Below, piece after piece: positions 1-9,066 of a stretch of DNA of 32,440 bases. Location: positions 1 through 32,440 of the forward strand of contig JAGLMD010000026.1 of NCBI GenBank assembly GCA_023140175.1. The letters are read 5' to 3'. The notes beneath the pieces were generated by a model. That model saw nothing but the letters and a program-made list of their open reading frames with translations, did not search any database and was not told the DNA's origin. The DNA comes from Nanobdellota archaeon (lineage in GTDB: Archaea > Nanobdellota > Nanobdellia > Woesearchaeales > WJIZ01). The first letter of the stretch is position 1; the number at the start of each line of letters is the position of its first letter. The translations under genes and the position numbers were made by a program.

Positions 1-51
1 GTGCAATATCCTATGACCTTAGACATTGATTGTCTCTTGTGCAAATTAGTA

Positions 52-79
52 AATTTTATATAATTAAGAATTCTTAATT
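52..79 (+). promoter_or_regulatory. TATA-like box and perfect 18-bp palindrome
   Basis: An AT-rich TATA-like stretch (TTTTATATAA, about 55-64) runs directly into a perfect palindrome, AATTAAGAATTCTTAATT, at 62-79. The ATG of the next gene is at 87. An archaeal transcript would start near 85, so the palindrome lies between TATA box and start site, where a repressor would block transcription. A second small inverted repeat, AGACA/TGTCT with a 5-nt spacer, lies at 21-35. That it is an operator is an inference. Confidence 0.45.
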
Positions 80-86
80 GTTATTA

Positions 87-683
87 ATGGCTAATAAAGA
101 AGAATTATTATGTAGTATTCTGGATAATGTTTTAAGATCATCTATTCCATTAGTATCAGCTATAGATACTAAACAATATGCAGGACTTTATACGCGGTTT
201 CATCGTAGAGCTACTAAGGAGTATAAGAAATTAGGAGAGTATGAGAAATCTGATAAGTTTTTAGGGGCGTTTGTTGGTTTGTTTGAAAGGAGGATAGAGG
301 GTGATGTTGCTGCTGGATTATCAATATTAAAGAGAGGTGCAATGATAGGGGAAAGAGAAAAGGTAATGAAAAAGGCAGTAGATTTCTTGTCTCAGGGATT
401 TGCGTACCTTTTTGCTGGTATAGAAGTATTGCCAAAACTTATGATTGAACAGCAAAAAAAAGAATGGAGAGGGAGACCAGAAATATTGGAAATTTCAACA
501 GGAATGGCAAAGGTTTATTCAGTAATGATCAGAAACATTATTGATAAATCGGGCAGTAAAGAGTTTGTGCCGATGATAATAGAAAAAATAAAAGATGTTG
601 CTGATAATAATAGATTTTTCCCCGATGATGCCGGAGGAGCTTTTTTACTTAAAGTTGCACAGTATTATAATAAGATTGAGTGA
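87..683 (+). CDS. Hypothetical cytosolic protein, 198 aa
   Basis: I do not recognise this family. The ATG at 87 (protein begins MANKEELL) is preferred over an in-frame TTG at 78, because the TTG lies in the palindrome and the ATG sits about where a leaderless transcript would begin. The product has no signal peptide or membrane segment. It looks mostly helical, with an Arg/Lys-rich N-terminal third and a more hydrophobic middle (about residues 95-125). It stands alone with about 210 bp to the next gene. Codon use resembles its neighbours, so it is probably a real gene. The palindrome beside its promoter suggests regulation, possibly by its own product. Confidence 0.6.
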   Translation: MANKEELLCSILDNVLRSSIPLVSAIDTKQYAGLYTRFHRRATKEYKKLGEYEKSDKFLGAFVGLFERRIEGDVAAGLSILKRGAMIGEREKVMKKAVDFLSQGFAYLFAGIEVLPKLMIEQQKKEWRGRPEILEISTGMAKVYSVMIRNIIDKSGSKEFVPMIIEKIKDVADNNRFFPDDAGGAFLLKVAQYYNKIE

Positions 684-895
684 TGTTATAATATGCTTCT
701 TTGTTAATGATAAAATTAATTTAAGTTTACTGTAAAATTATTGATAAAGTTGATGGTGATTCCGCATAGTTATTACTTCCTGAATAAAATAAAAAATCCC
801 AATCACAGCAAGCTGTGGAGTATGAACTCAATTTGAGCAATCAAAGTAATATTTAAATAAAAGAAGCTAATATATTGATAAAAAGAGGTTTTAAA

Positions 896-1627
896 TTGAA
901 AAAGATTTGTGTTTTGCTTGTTTTAATCATATTTTCATTATTCTTAGTCCAGGCGAGTGGAATATGCGGAGATGGATTATGCGACTTAAAGATAGAGAAC
1001 TACGAGAATTGCCCAAATGATTGTATCAAAGAAGAAAACTTTGATGAAAAGATAATGGGGGAATCCCAAAAATGTTATGTTGGCGATAAAGAAGTGGAAT
1101 GCCCTAGAGATATTAATGATTTAGATAGGAGGGTTCTTCCAAAGCAGTTACAGCAGGATATGGGCAGTTATGTTTTTATAGTGCCTTTTTTGGCTGCAAT
1201 AATTGGTTTTATACTTTTGCTAATATTCAGAACAAAGATCGCAGGAAAAACTCTGAAAGAGTATCTTTGGCCAATCAGATATTATATTCTTGGCTCAATA
1301 CTGGTAGTAATTATGCAATACACTATTACATTTGAGAATCTTTTTATTTTAAGGTTGACACAAGCTTTGTGGGCATTAATGGTTGCTTTATCCATACTTT
1401 TGCTTGTAAAAAAGTATGATTTCAGAATGAAGAATGTAATAATCACAGGAGTTTTATACTGCTTTATAATTCATGGCTTGAAAGTTTCTATTAGGTTTTT
1501 CTTTTATGACAGGCCTGTTTGGTATCTTATTGATAGGTTTATTTATGGAAGCATTCTAGTGATGATACTTGCCTTAATTCTTGGTTTATCGCTTACGTAT
1601 CTAAAAAAGAAGGGAGCGAAGTTATAG
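896..1627 (+). CDS. Secreted-domain membrane protein with Cys-rich CGDG motif
   Basis: The product begins with a signal peptide (MKKICVLLVLIIFSLFL), followed by a short extracellular Cys-rich segment in which CGDGLCD and ENCPNDC can be read. That pattern recurs in exported proteins of DPANN and other archaea. About five hydrophobic helices follow (roughly residues 93-113, 128-148, 152-172, 183-203 and 215-238). The TTG at 896 is chosen over the TTG at 875 because AGAGGT at 884-889 lies 6 nt before it and the signal peptide then begins normally. Function is unknown; the Cys segment may form a small disulfide-held ectodomain. A 6-bp hairpin (CACAGC/GCTGTG, 804-817) lies upstream. Confidence 0.6.
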   Translation: MKKICVLLVLIIFSLFLVQASGICGDGLCDLKIENYENCPNDCIKEENFDEKIMGESQKCYVGDKEVECPRDINDLDRRVLPKQLQQDMGSYVFIVPFLAAIIGFILLLIFRTKIAGKTLKEYLWPIRYYILGSILVVIMQYTITFENLFILRLTQALWALMVALSILLLVKKYDFRMKNVIITGVLYCFIIHGLKVSIRFFFYDRPVWYLIDRFIYGSILVMILALILGLSLTYLKKKGAKL

Positions 1628-1947
1628 AAAAAAATTCATGATATTTCAATTTATACTATTATATCACTGATAAATCCCCAAAATTATATAAATTAACTAT
1701 ATTAGTTAATATTAACCAATTAAACGGGTAAAGAAATAATAATTATTTGGAATCCCCAATATAATATTTATAAAATATTCGGCTGTTTGCGCCATTGTTG
1801 CTGCCTCATTAGTTTTGTCACCCGGGTTGATTGCATTTATGAATCCTAACTTTTATAAATAACAGTCTAATTCTACTCCTTAACAAGATGTGGGCGTAGC
1901 TTGCCTGAATTGTTAGAGATTTTTGCAAATAATGGAGGCTAAGAAGA
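1628..1947. other. Intergenic region with rpl15e promoter
   Basis: About 320 bp of AT-rich sequence without a convincing gene. A TATA box (TTTTATAAATA, about 1851-1861) predicts a transcript start near 1882 and a leader of about 65 nt for rpl15e. The leader contains a stretch (about 1891-1918) resembling the 5' part of a tRNA (GTAGCTT...TAGAG), but no complete cloverleaf follows. Nothing else is recognisable. Confidence 0.45.
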
Positions 1948-2535
1948 ATGGGATTATATAAATATGTAAGGGAGGCTTGGAAGCAGCCCAAAAAAAACGA
2001 ATTCTATAAGCAAAGACTGATTGAATGGAGAAAGGATTTTGTAACAATAAGGATTTCCAGACCGACAAGAATTGATAGGGCGCGTTCTTTGGGATATAGG
2101 GCAAAGCCAGGTTTTATAATTATCAGGCAGAGGGTTTCGAGAGGAAAAAGACAGCACCCTAAAAAGATGTATCATGGCAGAAGGCCTAAAGCAAGCTCAA
2201 GAGTAAAGAACCTTGATAAGAGCTATATGCAGGTTGCTGAAGAAAGATCTGTCCAGAAATATCCTAATTGTGAAGTCCTGAATTCATATCCAGTAGGAGA
2301 GGATGGAAAATCTTTCTGGTTTGAGGTTATACTTGTTGATAGAGCTAACCCGCATATTCTGGCTGACAGCAAGATAAACTGGATATGCAGCAAGAAAGGA
2401 AGGGCAGCTAGAGGATTAACTTCTGCAGGAAAGAAATCAAGGGGATTGAGATCCAATAAGGGCAAAGGAGCTGAGAAGCTAAGGCCAAGCAGGAGAGCTA
2501 ACCTTAACAGAAGAAAAAAGGCCTTAAAGGATTAA
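1948..2535 (+). CDS. rpl15e: Large-subunit ribosomal protein L15e
   Basis: This is the archaeal/eukaryotic ribosomal protein L15e of the 50S subunit, absent from bacteria, so it fixes the domain of the organism. The N-terminus ([14 protein letters not shown]) and the basic, Arg/Lys-rich body and tail ([18 protein letters not shown]) are characteristic. At 195 aa it is full length for the archaeal family. GGAGG at 1934-1938 lies 9 nt before the ATG. It is transcribed alone from the TATA box near 1856 and is separated by about 240 bp from the remnant downstream of the ATPase operon, which converges on it. Confidence 0.97.
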   Translation: MGLYKYVREAWKQPKKNEFYKQRLIEWRKDFVTIRISRPTRIDRARSLGYRAKPGFIIIRQRVSRGKRQHPKKMYHGRRPKASSRVKNLDKSYMQVAEERSVQKYPNCEVLNSYPVGEDGKSFWFEVILVDRANPHILADSKINWICSKKGRAARGLTSAGKKSRGLRSNKGKGAEKLRPSRRANLNRRKKALKD

Positions 2536-2949
2536 ATTTATTAATTCTTAATTTTATTTTTATTTTATATGGCTTTTGATGCTATTGGAGTGTATATAGT
2601 TCTGGGTATTCTTTCACTTAAGTTTACAGAGTAAGTCTTTTTTATTGACGCTGTAGCCGTTATCTCTATTTACTTCAAATAATCTAATTTTTTGTTAGAA
2701 CTTAAACTGAGCATTCAAATTGAATTTATTAATAAATTCAACTTGTTCATGAGAAAGGGCCCCATACTTAAACTCAATTTTTAATATTGTAAAAATCTTT
2801 CTCACACACCAACATTTCAACTTCTTTTCCATTATTAAGAGTTACATTCTTATATTCATTTAAAGGGACAATTAACAGGTCTTTTACTTCAGTGGGCTTT
2901 AAGGATGACACAAAATGAGTTTCAACAAAATTATTTACGCTCCCTCCCT
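2536..2949. other. Intergenic region downstream of rpl15e and the ATPase operon
   Basis: A 414-bp gap between two convergent transcripts. On the plus strand a 21-codon reading frame (2569-2634, MAFDAIGVYIVLGILSLKF) has coding-like content but no ribosome binding site, and may be a gene stump. The minus-strand half holds a longer open stretch listed separately (2774-2980). An imperfect palindrome of AATTTATTAATAAATT type lies near 2726. No RNA gene was seen. Confidence 0.4.
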
Positions 2950-2980
2950 CTAAGCATGCTGCTTTTTCATGACTTTTAAT
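2774..2980 (-). pseudogene. Unrecognised open frame without clear start, after atpD
   Basis: Reading the minus strand, 68 sense codons are open from a TAG at 2981-2983 to a TGA at 2774-2776. The translation looks like protein (for example NNFVETHFVSSLKPTEVKDL and LLIVPLNEYKNVTLNNGKEV). It overlaps the last codons of atpD in another frame. There is no ATG near the 5' end; the only plausible start is a GTG at 2911 (45 aa), and the GGAGGGAG motif near 2945 lies too far upstream of it. It could be a 5'-truncated gene or a small gene with an unusual start. The family is not recognised. Confidence 0.35.
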
Positions 2981-3558
2981 CTAGAGAAATTCTCTCTTTC
3001 TAATTCTTCCAGCCTGAATGTTATGTTCTTTTTTATTCCATTTAGTCTTGGTATTATCAGATATTCCAGGGCATTAACTCTTCTCTTTGTCTTTTTTATC
3101 TCTTCTGCAAGTTTTTTCAGAATCAACTGCTTTTCTGCCAGTTTGATTAAATCAGGAAACAATTTCCTATATTTTACTATTGCGTTATCAAGCTCTACAG
3201 ACTGATCAAAGTAGCCGGGCCATTGGTAGCTTATATCAAGGTTAGTCAGTTTGGGAATCTCAACACCCATAATACGATCAGAGTCAAAGTTAACATTTAC
3301 GTCCTGAGCCAAGCCAAGAGACAATCTTTCGATATCTAGAGTGCCTTCTATTGCTATTGCATTATATAATGAGTTTTGTGCTTTTCCTAATTTATCTGAT
3401 AGATTAATGCGAACTTTCTTTATATCTTTTAAGATTAAAAAGAATTCGATAATCAAGACATCTCTTTTTTGTTTTAATAGTTTATGGCCTTTTTCAGCCA
3501 GCTTTATCCTTTTTTTTGTCCTCAGGAGCTCCATCCTGGTCAGTTTGTAAGCAGGCAT
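2950..3558 (-). CDS. atpD: A/V-type ATPase subunit D (central stalk)
   Basis: Subunit D is the long coiled-coil rotor shaft that turns inside the A3B3 head. The product begins MPAYKLTRMELLRTKKRIKL, a hallmark of the family, and is dominated by N- and C-terminal coiled coils. At 202 aa it has the usual length. The ATG at 3558 is chosen over an upstream in-frame codon because the conserved N-terminus starts there and only 1 nt separates it from the atpB stop codon. It is the last gene of the nine-gene ATPase operon, read on the minus strand. Confidence 0.95.
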   Translation of the reverse strand: MPAYKLTRMELLRTKKRIKLAEKGHKLLKQKRDVLIIEFFLILKDIKKVRINLSDKLGKAQNSLYNAIAIEGTLDIERLSLGLAQDVNVNFDSDRIMGVEIPKLTNLDISYQWPGYFDQSVELDNAIVKYRKLFPDLIKLAEKQLILKKLAEEIKKTKRRVNALEYLIIPRLNGIKKNITFRLEELERENFSRLKVMKKQHA

Positions 3559-3559
3559 T

Positions 3560-4930
3560 TTATTTTCCGTAATATTTCTCAATGAATTTTTCGTCAATTC
3601 TCTTTAGCTCTTCTTTTGGCAATTTCGAGAGCAGACCCCATGCAAGCTTTAATGTCTCGTTTATATCACGTTCTTCGTCATAACCCTGGTTGACAAAGCT
3701 TCCCTCATATTCATCTGCAAAATCTAAGTATTTCTTATCAAGCTCTGATAATGATTCTTTGCCTATGACAGCAACTAAATCTCTAAGTTCCCGGCCGTGC
3801 GCATATGCAGCATACAGCTGATTGGCCACATCAGGATGATCTTCTCTTGTCTTGTCTTTGCCTATCCCTTTTTTCATCAATCTTGACAGGCTTGGAAGGA
3901 CATCTACAGGGGGATATGTTCCTTTTCTATGTAAGTCCCGGCTGAGAACGAATTGGCCTTCAGTTATATAACCAGTCAAGTCCGAGATGGGGTGAGTTAT
4001 ATCGTCGTCAGGCATTGATATTATCGGCATCTGTGTCAAAGAGCCCTGCCTGCCTTTTATTCTTCCTGCTCTTTCATAGATTGATGCAAGGTCAGTATAC
4101 ATATATCCAGGATAGCCCCTTCTTCCGGGGACTTCATTTCTTGCAGCAGATATTTCTCTCAAGGCTTCACAATAATTGGTCATGTCAGTGAGAATAACAA
4201 GAACGTGCATTCCTTTTTCATATGCAAGAAATTCTGCTGCTGTCAATGCAATCCTTGGAGTGATGATTCTTTCTATTGCAGGATCATCTGCCAGGTTGAG
4301 GAACATTATAACATTATTCAGTGCACCCGAATTTTCGAATTCCTGTTTAAAGAACAAAGATTCCTCGTTAGTTATACCCATTGCAGCAAATACAACTGCA
4401 AAGCTCTCATTTTCCCCAAGGACTTTAGCTTGTCTTGCTATCTGGCTGGCTAATTTATTATGGGGGAGGCCTGCTCCTGAAAATATAGGCAGTTTCTGGC
4501 CCCTTACTAATGTATTCATCATATCTATTGAGGAAAGTCCGGTCTGTATAAATTCAGAAGGGTAATCTCTTCTGATTGGATTTATTGGGCTGCCATTTAC
4601 ATCTAATCTTTTTTCAGGTATTATTTCAGGCTGATTATCAATAGGCCTGCCAAGCCCATTGAAGATTCTTCCCAGCATTTCAGAGCTTACATTAAGCTTC
4701 ATTGTTTCTGATATAAATCTCACTTTTGTTTTTTCTGTGTCTATTCCTGTTGTGCCCTCAAATACCTGCACAACTGATTTGTCTTTTTCTATCTCAAGAA
4801 CCTGGCCAAGCCTTTCTTCTCCTGAGGCAGTCTTTATTTCTACAATCTCTCCATAAGAGACATTCTCAATGCCTTCTACAATAATCAGGGGGCCAATAAC
4901 ATTTGTTACTGAGGTGTATTCTTTTATCAT
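3560..4930 (-). CDS. atpB: A/V-type ATPase subunit B (non-catalytic)
   Basis: Subunit B alternates with A in the hexameric head and carries the non-catalytic nucleotide site. Recognisable segments include [14 protein letters not shown] near the N-terminus, [11 protein letters not shown] where catalytic subunits have a P-loop (so no Walker A lysine pattern), and the [13 protein letters not shown] and [19 protein letters not shown] regions. At 456 aa it is full length. Its ATG overlaps the atpA stop codon by 4 nt (ATGA), which implies translational coupling. Confidence 0.97.
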   Translation of the reverse strand: MIKEYTSVTNVIGPLIIVEGIENVSYGEIVEIKTASGEERLGQVLEIEKDKSVVQVFEGTTGIDTEKTKVRFISETMKLNVSSEMLGRIFNGLGRPIDNQPEIIPEKRLDVNGSPINPIRRDYPSEFIQTGLSSIDMMNTLVRGQKLPIFSGAGLPHNKLASQIARQAKVLGENESFAVVFAAMGITNEESLFFKQEFENSGALNNVIMFLNLADDPAIERIITPRIALTAAEFLAYEKGMHVLVILTDMTNYCEALREISAARNEVPGRRGYPGYMYTDLASIYERAGRIKGRQGSLTQMPIISMPDDDITHPISDLTGYITEGQFVLSRDLHRKGTYPPVDVLPSLSRLMKKGIGKDKTREDHPDVANQLYAAYAHGRELRDLVAVIGKESLSELDKKYLDFADEYEGSFVNQGYDEERDINETLKLAWGLLSKLPKEELKRIDEKFIEKYYGK

Positions 4931-6654
4931 TCTTTCACCTCTTTCGAATCTATCTTCTTCATTATCTCGCCGATATATTTAGCATACTCTTTCTGGTATT
5001 TCATTCTTGCAATACTATCATCTAATTCAGGATCCTGCAGGTTTGCAAGCTTGGCATCTTTTCTTATAAATGAATTCAGCTTTTTATGATAATACATTAT
5101 TGTCTTCAGCATCATATATTGTTTTTTGGGTTCGCAGTATGAATCAACTTTATGGTAAGCATACTGCATAAGGAAATCTTCTCTTATTTTCTTTGTTGTC
5201 TGCAGAACTAATTTATTTTCTTCAGGCAGAGCATCAGGGCCAACTAACTGCACTATCTCCTGAAGTTCAGCTTCTTTTTGAAGAAGCACCATTGCCTTTT
5301 CTATTAATTCAGGGTATCCTTCACCTATGCTTTTGTAATATCCCTTTATCTTATCTGAATAAAGAGAATATGATGTAAGCCAGTTTATGGCTGGGAAGTG
5401 TCTTTTGTAAGCCAGTGGAGCGTCCAAAGCCCAGAAGACTTTTGTTATTCTTAGCGTATTCTGGGTTACTGGTTCTGAGAAGTCTCCTCCAGGGGGAGAG
5501 ATAGCCCCTATAACTGATATAGTACTCTCCTGATTATTTAATGTAACTACTTTTCCTGACCTTTCATAGAATTCTGCTAATCTGGAAGCAAGATAAGCTG
5601 GGTAGCCTTCTTCGCCAGGCATCTCTTCAAGCCTTGATGAGATTTCTCTCAGGGCTTCTGCCCACCTTGATGTCGAGTCTGCCATCAGGGCAACATCATA
5701 CCCCATATCCCTAAAATACTCTGCTATTGTTATACCTGTATAAATGGATGTTTCTCTTGCTGCAACCGGCATGTTGCTGGTATTAGCGATTAGAATGGTT
5801 CTTTCCATCAATGGTTTGTTCGTTCTTGGATCTAATAGTTCAGGGAATTCCATCAATACTTCAGTCATTTCATTACCCCTTTCCCCGCAGCCAACATAAA
5901 CAACAATGTCAGCGTCAACCCATTTTGCCAATTGATGCTGAGAAACAGTCTTGCCTGCGCCAAACGGCCCGGGGATAGCTGCTGTTCCGCCTTTGACTAA
6001 TGGAAAGAATGTGTCAAAGACACGTTGTCCAGAAACCAAAGGGTTAATGGGATTTAGTTTTGTCTTATATGGCCTGGGTTTTCTTACCGGCCATTTTTGC
6101 GAGAGGGTTATTTCTTCTATCTTATCTTCTGCCTGAATCTTTGCAATAATATCATCTACCCTGTGCTTTCCCCCATATATCTCAATAAGTTTTCCTTTTA
6201 TACCAGGGGGAACCATTATTTTATGCTGTATCAATTCAGTTTCCTGGACATAACCGAGAATCTGTCCAGGGGATATATCTTCTCCTTGTTTTAATGTAGC
6301 TATGAAATCATGTTCCTTTTCTTTGTCTATTGAAGGAGCATCTATCCCCCGGGAAATAAAGTCACCAGATTTTTCTGCTAATTTTAGCAATGGGCGGCCT
6401 ATGCCATCTAATATCGAGCCTAAAAGGCCTGGGCCAAGTTCAATGCTTAGCGGCATATCTGTTGTTTTGATCTCTTCTCCTGCTTTTAAGCCGGATGTGT
6501 CTTCATATACCTGGATGACAGCATTATCTCCTCTTAGCTGGATTATCTCCCCTGTAAGGTTAAGGTTGCCTACTCTTACAAGATCATACATCTTAGATCC
6601 TTTCATATCTTTGCCAACAACCACTGGACCTGAAATCTTCTTTATTGTTCCCAT
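4927..6654 (-). CDS. atpA: A/V-type ATPase catalytic subunit A
   Basis: Subunit A is the catalytic subunit of the peripheral A1/V1 head, hydrolysing or making ATP at the A/B interface. The P-loop GPFGAGKT lies at residues 229-236 and the catalytic glutamate in the VGCGERGNE segment at about residue 258. The family's extra non-homologous region (about residues 110-200) and the [20 protein letters not shown] signature are present. At 575 aa it is full length with no sign of an intein, which interrupts this gene in some archaea. It overlaps atpF by 1 nt and atpB by 4 nt. Confidence 0.98.
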   Translation of the reverse strand: MGTIKKISGPVVVGKDMKGSKMYDLVRVGNLNLTGEIIQLRGDNAVIQVYEDTSGLKAGEEIKTTDMPLSIELGPGLLGSILDGIGRPLLKLAEKSGDFISRGIDAPSIDKEKEHDFIATLKQGEDISPGQILGYVQETELIQHKIMVPPGIKGKLIEIYGGKHRVDDIIAKIQAEDKIEEITLSQKWPVRKPRPYKTKLNPINPLVSGQRVFDTFFPLVKGGTAAIPGPFGAGKTVSQHQLAKWVDADIVVYVGCGERGNEMTEVLMEFPELLDPRTNKPLMERTILIANTSNMPVAARETSIYTGITIAEYFRDMGYDVALMADSTSRWAEALREISSRLEEMPGEEGYPAYLASRLAEFYERSGKVVTLNNQESTISVIGAISPPGGDFSEPVTQNTLRITKVFWALDAPLAYKRHFPAINWLTSYSLYSDKIKGYYKSIGEGYPELIEKAMVLLQKEAELQEIVQLVGPDALPEENKLVLQTTKKIREDFLMQYAYHKVDSYCEPKKQYMMLKTIMYYHKKLNSFIRKDAKLANLQDPELDDSIARMKYQKEYAKYIGEIMKKIDSKEVKE

Positions 6655-6932
6655 TAGATATCTACCTCTGAACCTATTGCTATTTTTGTTATTTTTTTTA
6701 AATCATCGATGTTAGAGAAATCATGAATTGTGTCCGGAAATACTATCAGATTATCATATTCTTCTAGTTCCGGCATAATCTCTCTAACATTTTGAGTTGC
6801 AATTATGAGCTCTTTTTTATTCACATTCTTCAATATCTCCTGGCCTTGTTTTTTATCAGCTATATAATGGCTATTTTTCACACCAGCAAGCCTAAGGCCG
6901 GTAGCGAACTCTTCATTTGCTAATACAATCAT
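6654..6932 (-). CDS. atpF: A/V-type ATPase subunit F
   Basis: Subunit F is a small Rossmann-like protein attached to subunit D in the central rotor. The 92-residue product begins [17 protein letters not shown], matching the family pattern in which a strand is followed by the conserved G-x-x-L-A-G turn. A second hydrophobic strand ([14 protein letters not shown]) is also typical. Its start codon overlaps the atpC stop (ATGA) and its stop overlaps the atpA start, so it is translationally coupled on both sides. Confidence 0.92.
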   Translation of the reverse strand: MIVLANEEFATGLRLAGVKNSHYIADKKQGQEILKNVNKKELIIATQNVREIMPELEEYDNLIVFPDTIHDFSNIDDLKKITKIAIGSEVDI

Positions 6933-8020
6933 TGTATTATCATCCTCTCTATATCTTCCTTATCCAGGCCTGAAACAATTCCTTTTGCAATTATAAGTAA
7001 ATTCTTCATTTCAATTTCTTTCTTTGTTATGTATGAGATTATCGGATAAGGGCCTATGTTGTGTTTTAAGTCATTATTCTTTATGAAATTATGATAATGA
7101 GACAATAACCCTTTCTCAAAGCTGTAATAATCGTCGTATTTTTCAAAATCAGCGAGAGCTTTTTTTAATGTCTCTTCATATTCAGTTGATCTGAAAACAT
7201 CTATGAAAGATTTCATATCAGGGGCATCTATTGCTTTTTCTGTATCTACATTCTCTATATGCACGAGTTTTTTCTGTGTATGCTTGTCAAGGTTCCTTAT
7301 CCTGAATTTCAGCAGGGCTAATATTTTCTTAATCTCCTTCTTTTTTCTGAATACCTCTTTTATCGCATCTTTGTCATAGACTCTTATCTTTTCAATAATC
7401 TCATAAGTATCTTTCATTACCTTTTTTTCAATTTCCAGATCGAATTCCCCTATTGTGTTATAGTCTTTTTCGAATAATTCCTTATATTCTGTATCTCTCA
7501 ATACAACTTTCATATCTGCTATTGTCTTTGTATTGTGCAGGTGATTGAGCAGGGCAGGGTATATAGAGCCGGCAGGTACAAGCAGCTGCTCGTCTATTTT
7601 GATATCTGCAAATCTTGATCTGAAAAATGTCTTTATTATTTTTGATTCAATCAATTTTGTGTAGGCGTCAAAGACTTTCTGGAATTTTTTTGGAGAGATC
7701 TTCTTCATCTCTAATATGGTGTTTATCAGCCCTTCTTCTAAGGCCATATTGAATTCTTTGATGCTGTTCTTGTCAATCTTCTCAAGAAATGGATGATATT
7801 CAGTATCTTTCAATTGATTTATGAAATCAGAAAGATTTTTTGCTGCCAGCAGCTGGATAGCCCTGTTCTTATCAATAAGGCAGCTTGTCCTTGATATTAT
7901 CCTGGCATTAGCATAGAGAAATGCGCTTTCTCCTGCGTTCTTTATTATTGATATGCCTAGGACTAGTGCTGTTAAAGTAGATGCTCCTATGACAATTGAT
8001 GTTTCAGCTAACATTTTCAA
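6929..8020 (-). CDS. atpC: A/V-type ATPase subunit C, with hydrophobic N-terminus
   Basis: Subunit C (related to eukaryotic subunit d) is the funnel linking the central stalk to the membrane c-ring. The body shows the expected threefold repeat of helical bundles, with recurring DTEYHPFLEK, DTEYKELFEK and STEYEETLKK segments, one per repeat. The family core starts near residue 36 (FLYANARIISRTSCL). In front of it is a hydrophobic stretch of about 19 residues (SIVIGASTLTALVLGISII) that could be a membrane anchor. The start is either TTG at 8020, with AGGA 6 nt upstream, or ATG at 8014. Both keep the hydrophobic segment and overlap atpE. Confidence 0.9.
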   Translation of the reverse strand: MKMLAETSIVIGASTLTALVLGISIIKNAGESAFLYANARIISRTSCLIDKNRAIQLLAAKNLSDFINQLKDTEYHPFLEKIDKNSIKEFNMALEEGLINTILEMKKISPKKFQKVFDAYTKLIESKIIKTFFRSRFADIKIDEQLLVPAGSIYPALLNHLHNTKTIADMKVVLRDTEYKELFEKDYNTIGEFDLEIEKKVMKDTYEIIEKIRVYDKDAIKEVFRKKKEIKKILALLKFRIRNLDKHTQKKLVHIENVDTEKAIDAPDMKSFIDVFRSTEYEETLKKALADFEKYDDYYSFEKGLLSHYHNFIKNNDLKHNIGPYPIISYITKKEIEMKNLLIIAKGIVSGLDKEDIERMIIQ

Positions 8021-8552
8021 ATAATATCCTGCTTATTTTATGCCTTAAGCCCTGTTTTCCTGATTCTATGAATGTCTTGTAGCTAAAGTCGAATATCTCC
8101 TTGTCGTGCCTGACAATTATGCCATTGATTTTATTGTCTATCCTGATATCGGGGAAATGCTGCCTATATTCCTCAAAACTGCCAATAATTTCTATGTTAT
8201 CCCTCCCTTCTATGAATTTCCTGATGAAGCTTATGTACTCGTTTCTCAACAAACTCTCCTTTGACTTTTCCCTGGCAGCATCGAGAACTTCATTGATCAG
8301 TTCTTCTCTAAAGTTCTCGAATTCTCTTTTTGCATTAAGTTTCTCTTCAGATAAAATTGTCCTAAAGGCCTTTTTTTCTTCGTTTTCAAGCTTTGCTTCG
8401 AGCTTTTTGATTTCCTGCCTGTGTTTATCTTCTATGCCGGATTTTTCTTTGTTGAATCTCTCTAGATTTTCTTTCATGAACTCTTCTAGTTTAGCAGCAT
8501 AGCTATTTTCTATCTCTTTTTTCAATAGCCCTAAGTTTCCTAAGACCTGCAT
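8004..8552 (-). CDS. atpE: A/V-type ATPase subunit E (peripheral stalk)
   Basis: Subunit E pairs with subunit H to form the peripheral stalks that hold the catalytic head against rotation. The first 110 or so residues form a long, highly charged coiled coil. The C-terminal part (about residues 115-182) is the globular head-binding domain and contains the GIIVRHDKEIFDFSYKTFIE segment. At 182 aa it is slightly short for the family but complete. Its ATG directly follows the atpK stop codon with no gap, preceded by a GGGGTG-type ribosome site inside atpK. Confidence 0.9.
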   Translation of the reverse strand: MQVLGNLGLLKKEIENSYAAKLEEFMKENLERFNKEKSGIEDKHRQEIKKLEAKLENEEKKAFRTILSEEKLNAKREFENFREELINEVLDAAREKSKESLLRNEYISFIRKFIEGRDNIEIIGSFEEYRQHFPDIRIDNKINGIIVRHDKEIFDFSYKTFIESGKQGLRHKISRILFENVS

Positions 8553-9038
8553 CTAGCCAAGCACCCCTAATCCTACCACTAAGAGTATCAATGCCACTAT
8601 GAATCCAAATATAGCAGGAGTTTCACACTGTCCAGAAAAAACAAGGCTGGGAGCAAAAGCTTCCTGTGTTTTTGCACAGCTCACAATACCACTGGCTGCC
8701 ACAATGCCTTGATAGATAGCAGATATCCCTGTCAGGCCCACAACTAATCCGGCGCCGAACATAGCTAGGCCTTGTTCTGTGGTCAATTCCCTGATGCTTC
8801 CACCCAGAAGGCCAGCGCCCATCAATATCAATAATGCAGTTATGAATGCATAGACTGTTTGGGTCTGGGGCAATGCCTGCAAGATGAGCGCATTCTTGAA
8901 ATTCTCTTTTTTTTCAGCAACTGCACCTGCACCTGCTACTCCTGCAGCTTTTACACCTACTGCTGTAGCTATGCCTGCTATCCCCATTGCAATCGCAGCT
9001 CCACCGATTGCGAATACTGTTCCTAATGTAATACTCAT
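8553..9038 (-). CDS. atpK: A/V-type ATPase proteolipid subunit K, Na+-type site
   Basis: This is the rotor-ring proteolipid, with two fused hairpins giving four membrane helices in 161 residues. The ATG at 9038 is chosen over an in-frame GTG at 9047 because GAGGTGG lies 5 nt before the ATG and overlaps that GTG. Numbered from the ATG, hairpin 1 has L56, T59, Q60 and Y63 (ALPQTQTVYAF), and hairpin 2 has Q110 and carboxylate E139 (CETPAIFGF). These correspond to the Na+ ligands of E. hirae NtpK (L61, T64, Q65, Y68, Q110, E139), including the 29-residue Q-to-E distance. Hairpin 1 has Q58 where a carboxylate would sit, so there is one ion site per four helices. Confidence 0.95.
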   Translation of the reverse strand: MSITLGTVFAIGGAAIAMGIAGIATAVGVKAAGVAGAGAVAEKKENFKNALILQALPQTQTVYAFITALLILMGAGLLGGSIRELTTEQGLAMFGAGLVVGLTGISAIYQGIVAASGIVSCAKTQEAFAPSLVFSGQCETPAIFGFIVALILLVVGLGVLG

Positions 9039-9066
9039 TTTTTCCACCTCTGCTTAACATAATATT

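Noticed and set aside
1888-1947. tRNA-like 5' sequence (GTAGCTT...TAGAG) after a TATA box
   Set aside because: Only the D-arm region resembles a tRNA. The D stem does not pair, no anticodon or T arm follows, and rpl15e begins at 1948. A split-tRNA half would need a GC-rich joining arm, which is absent.
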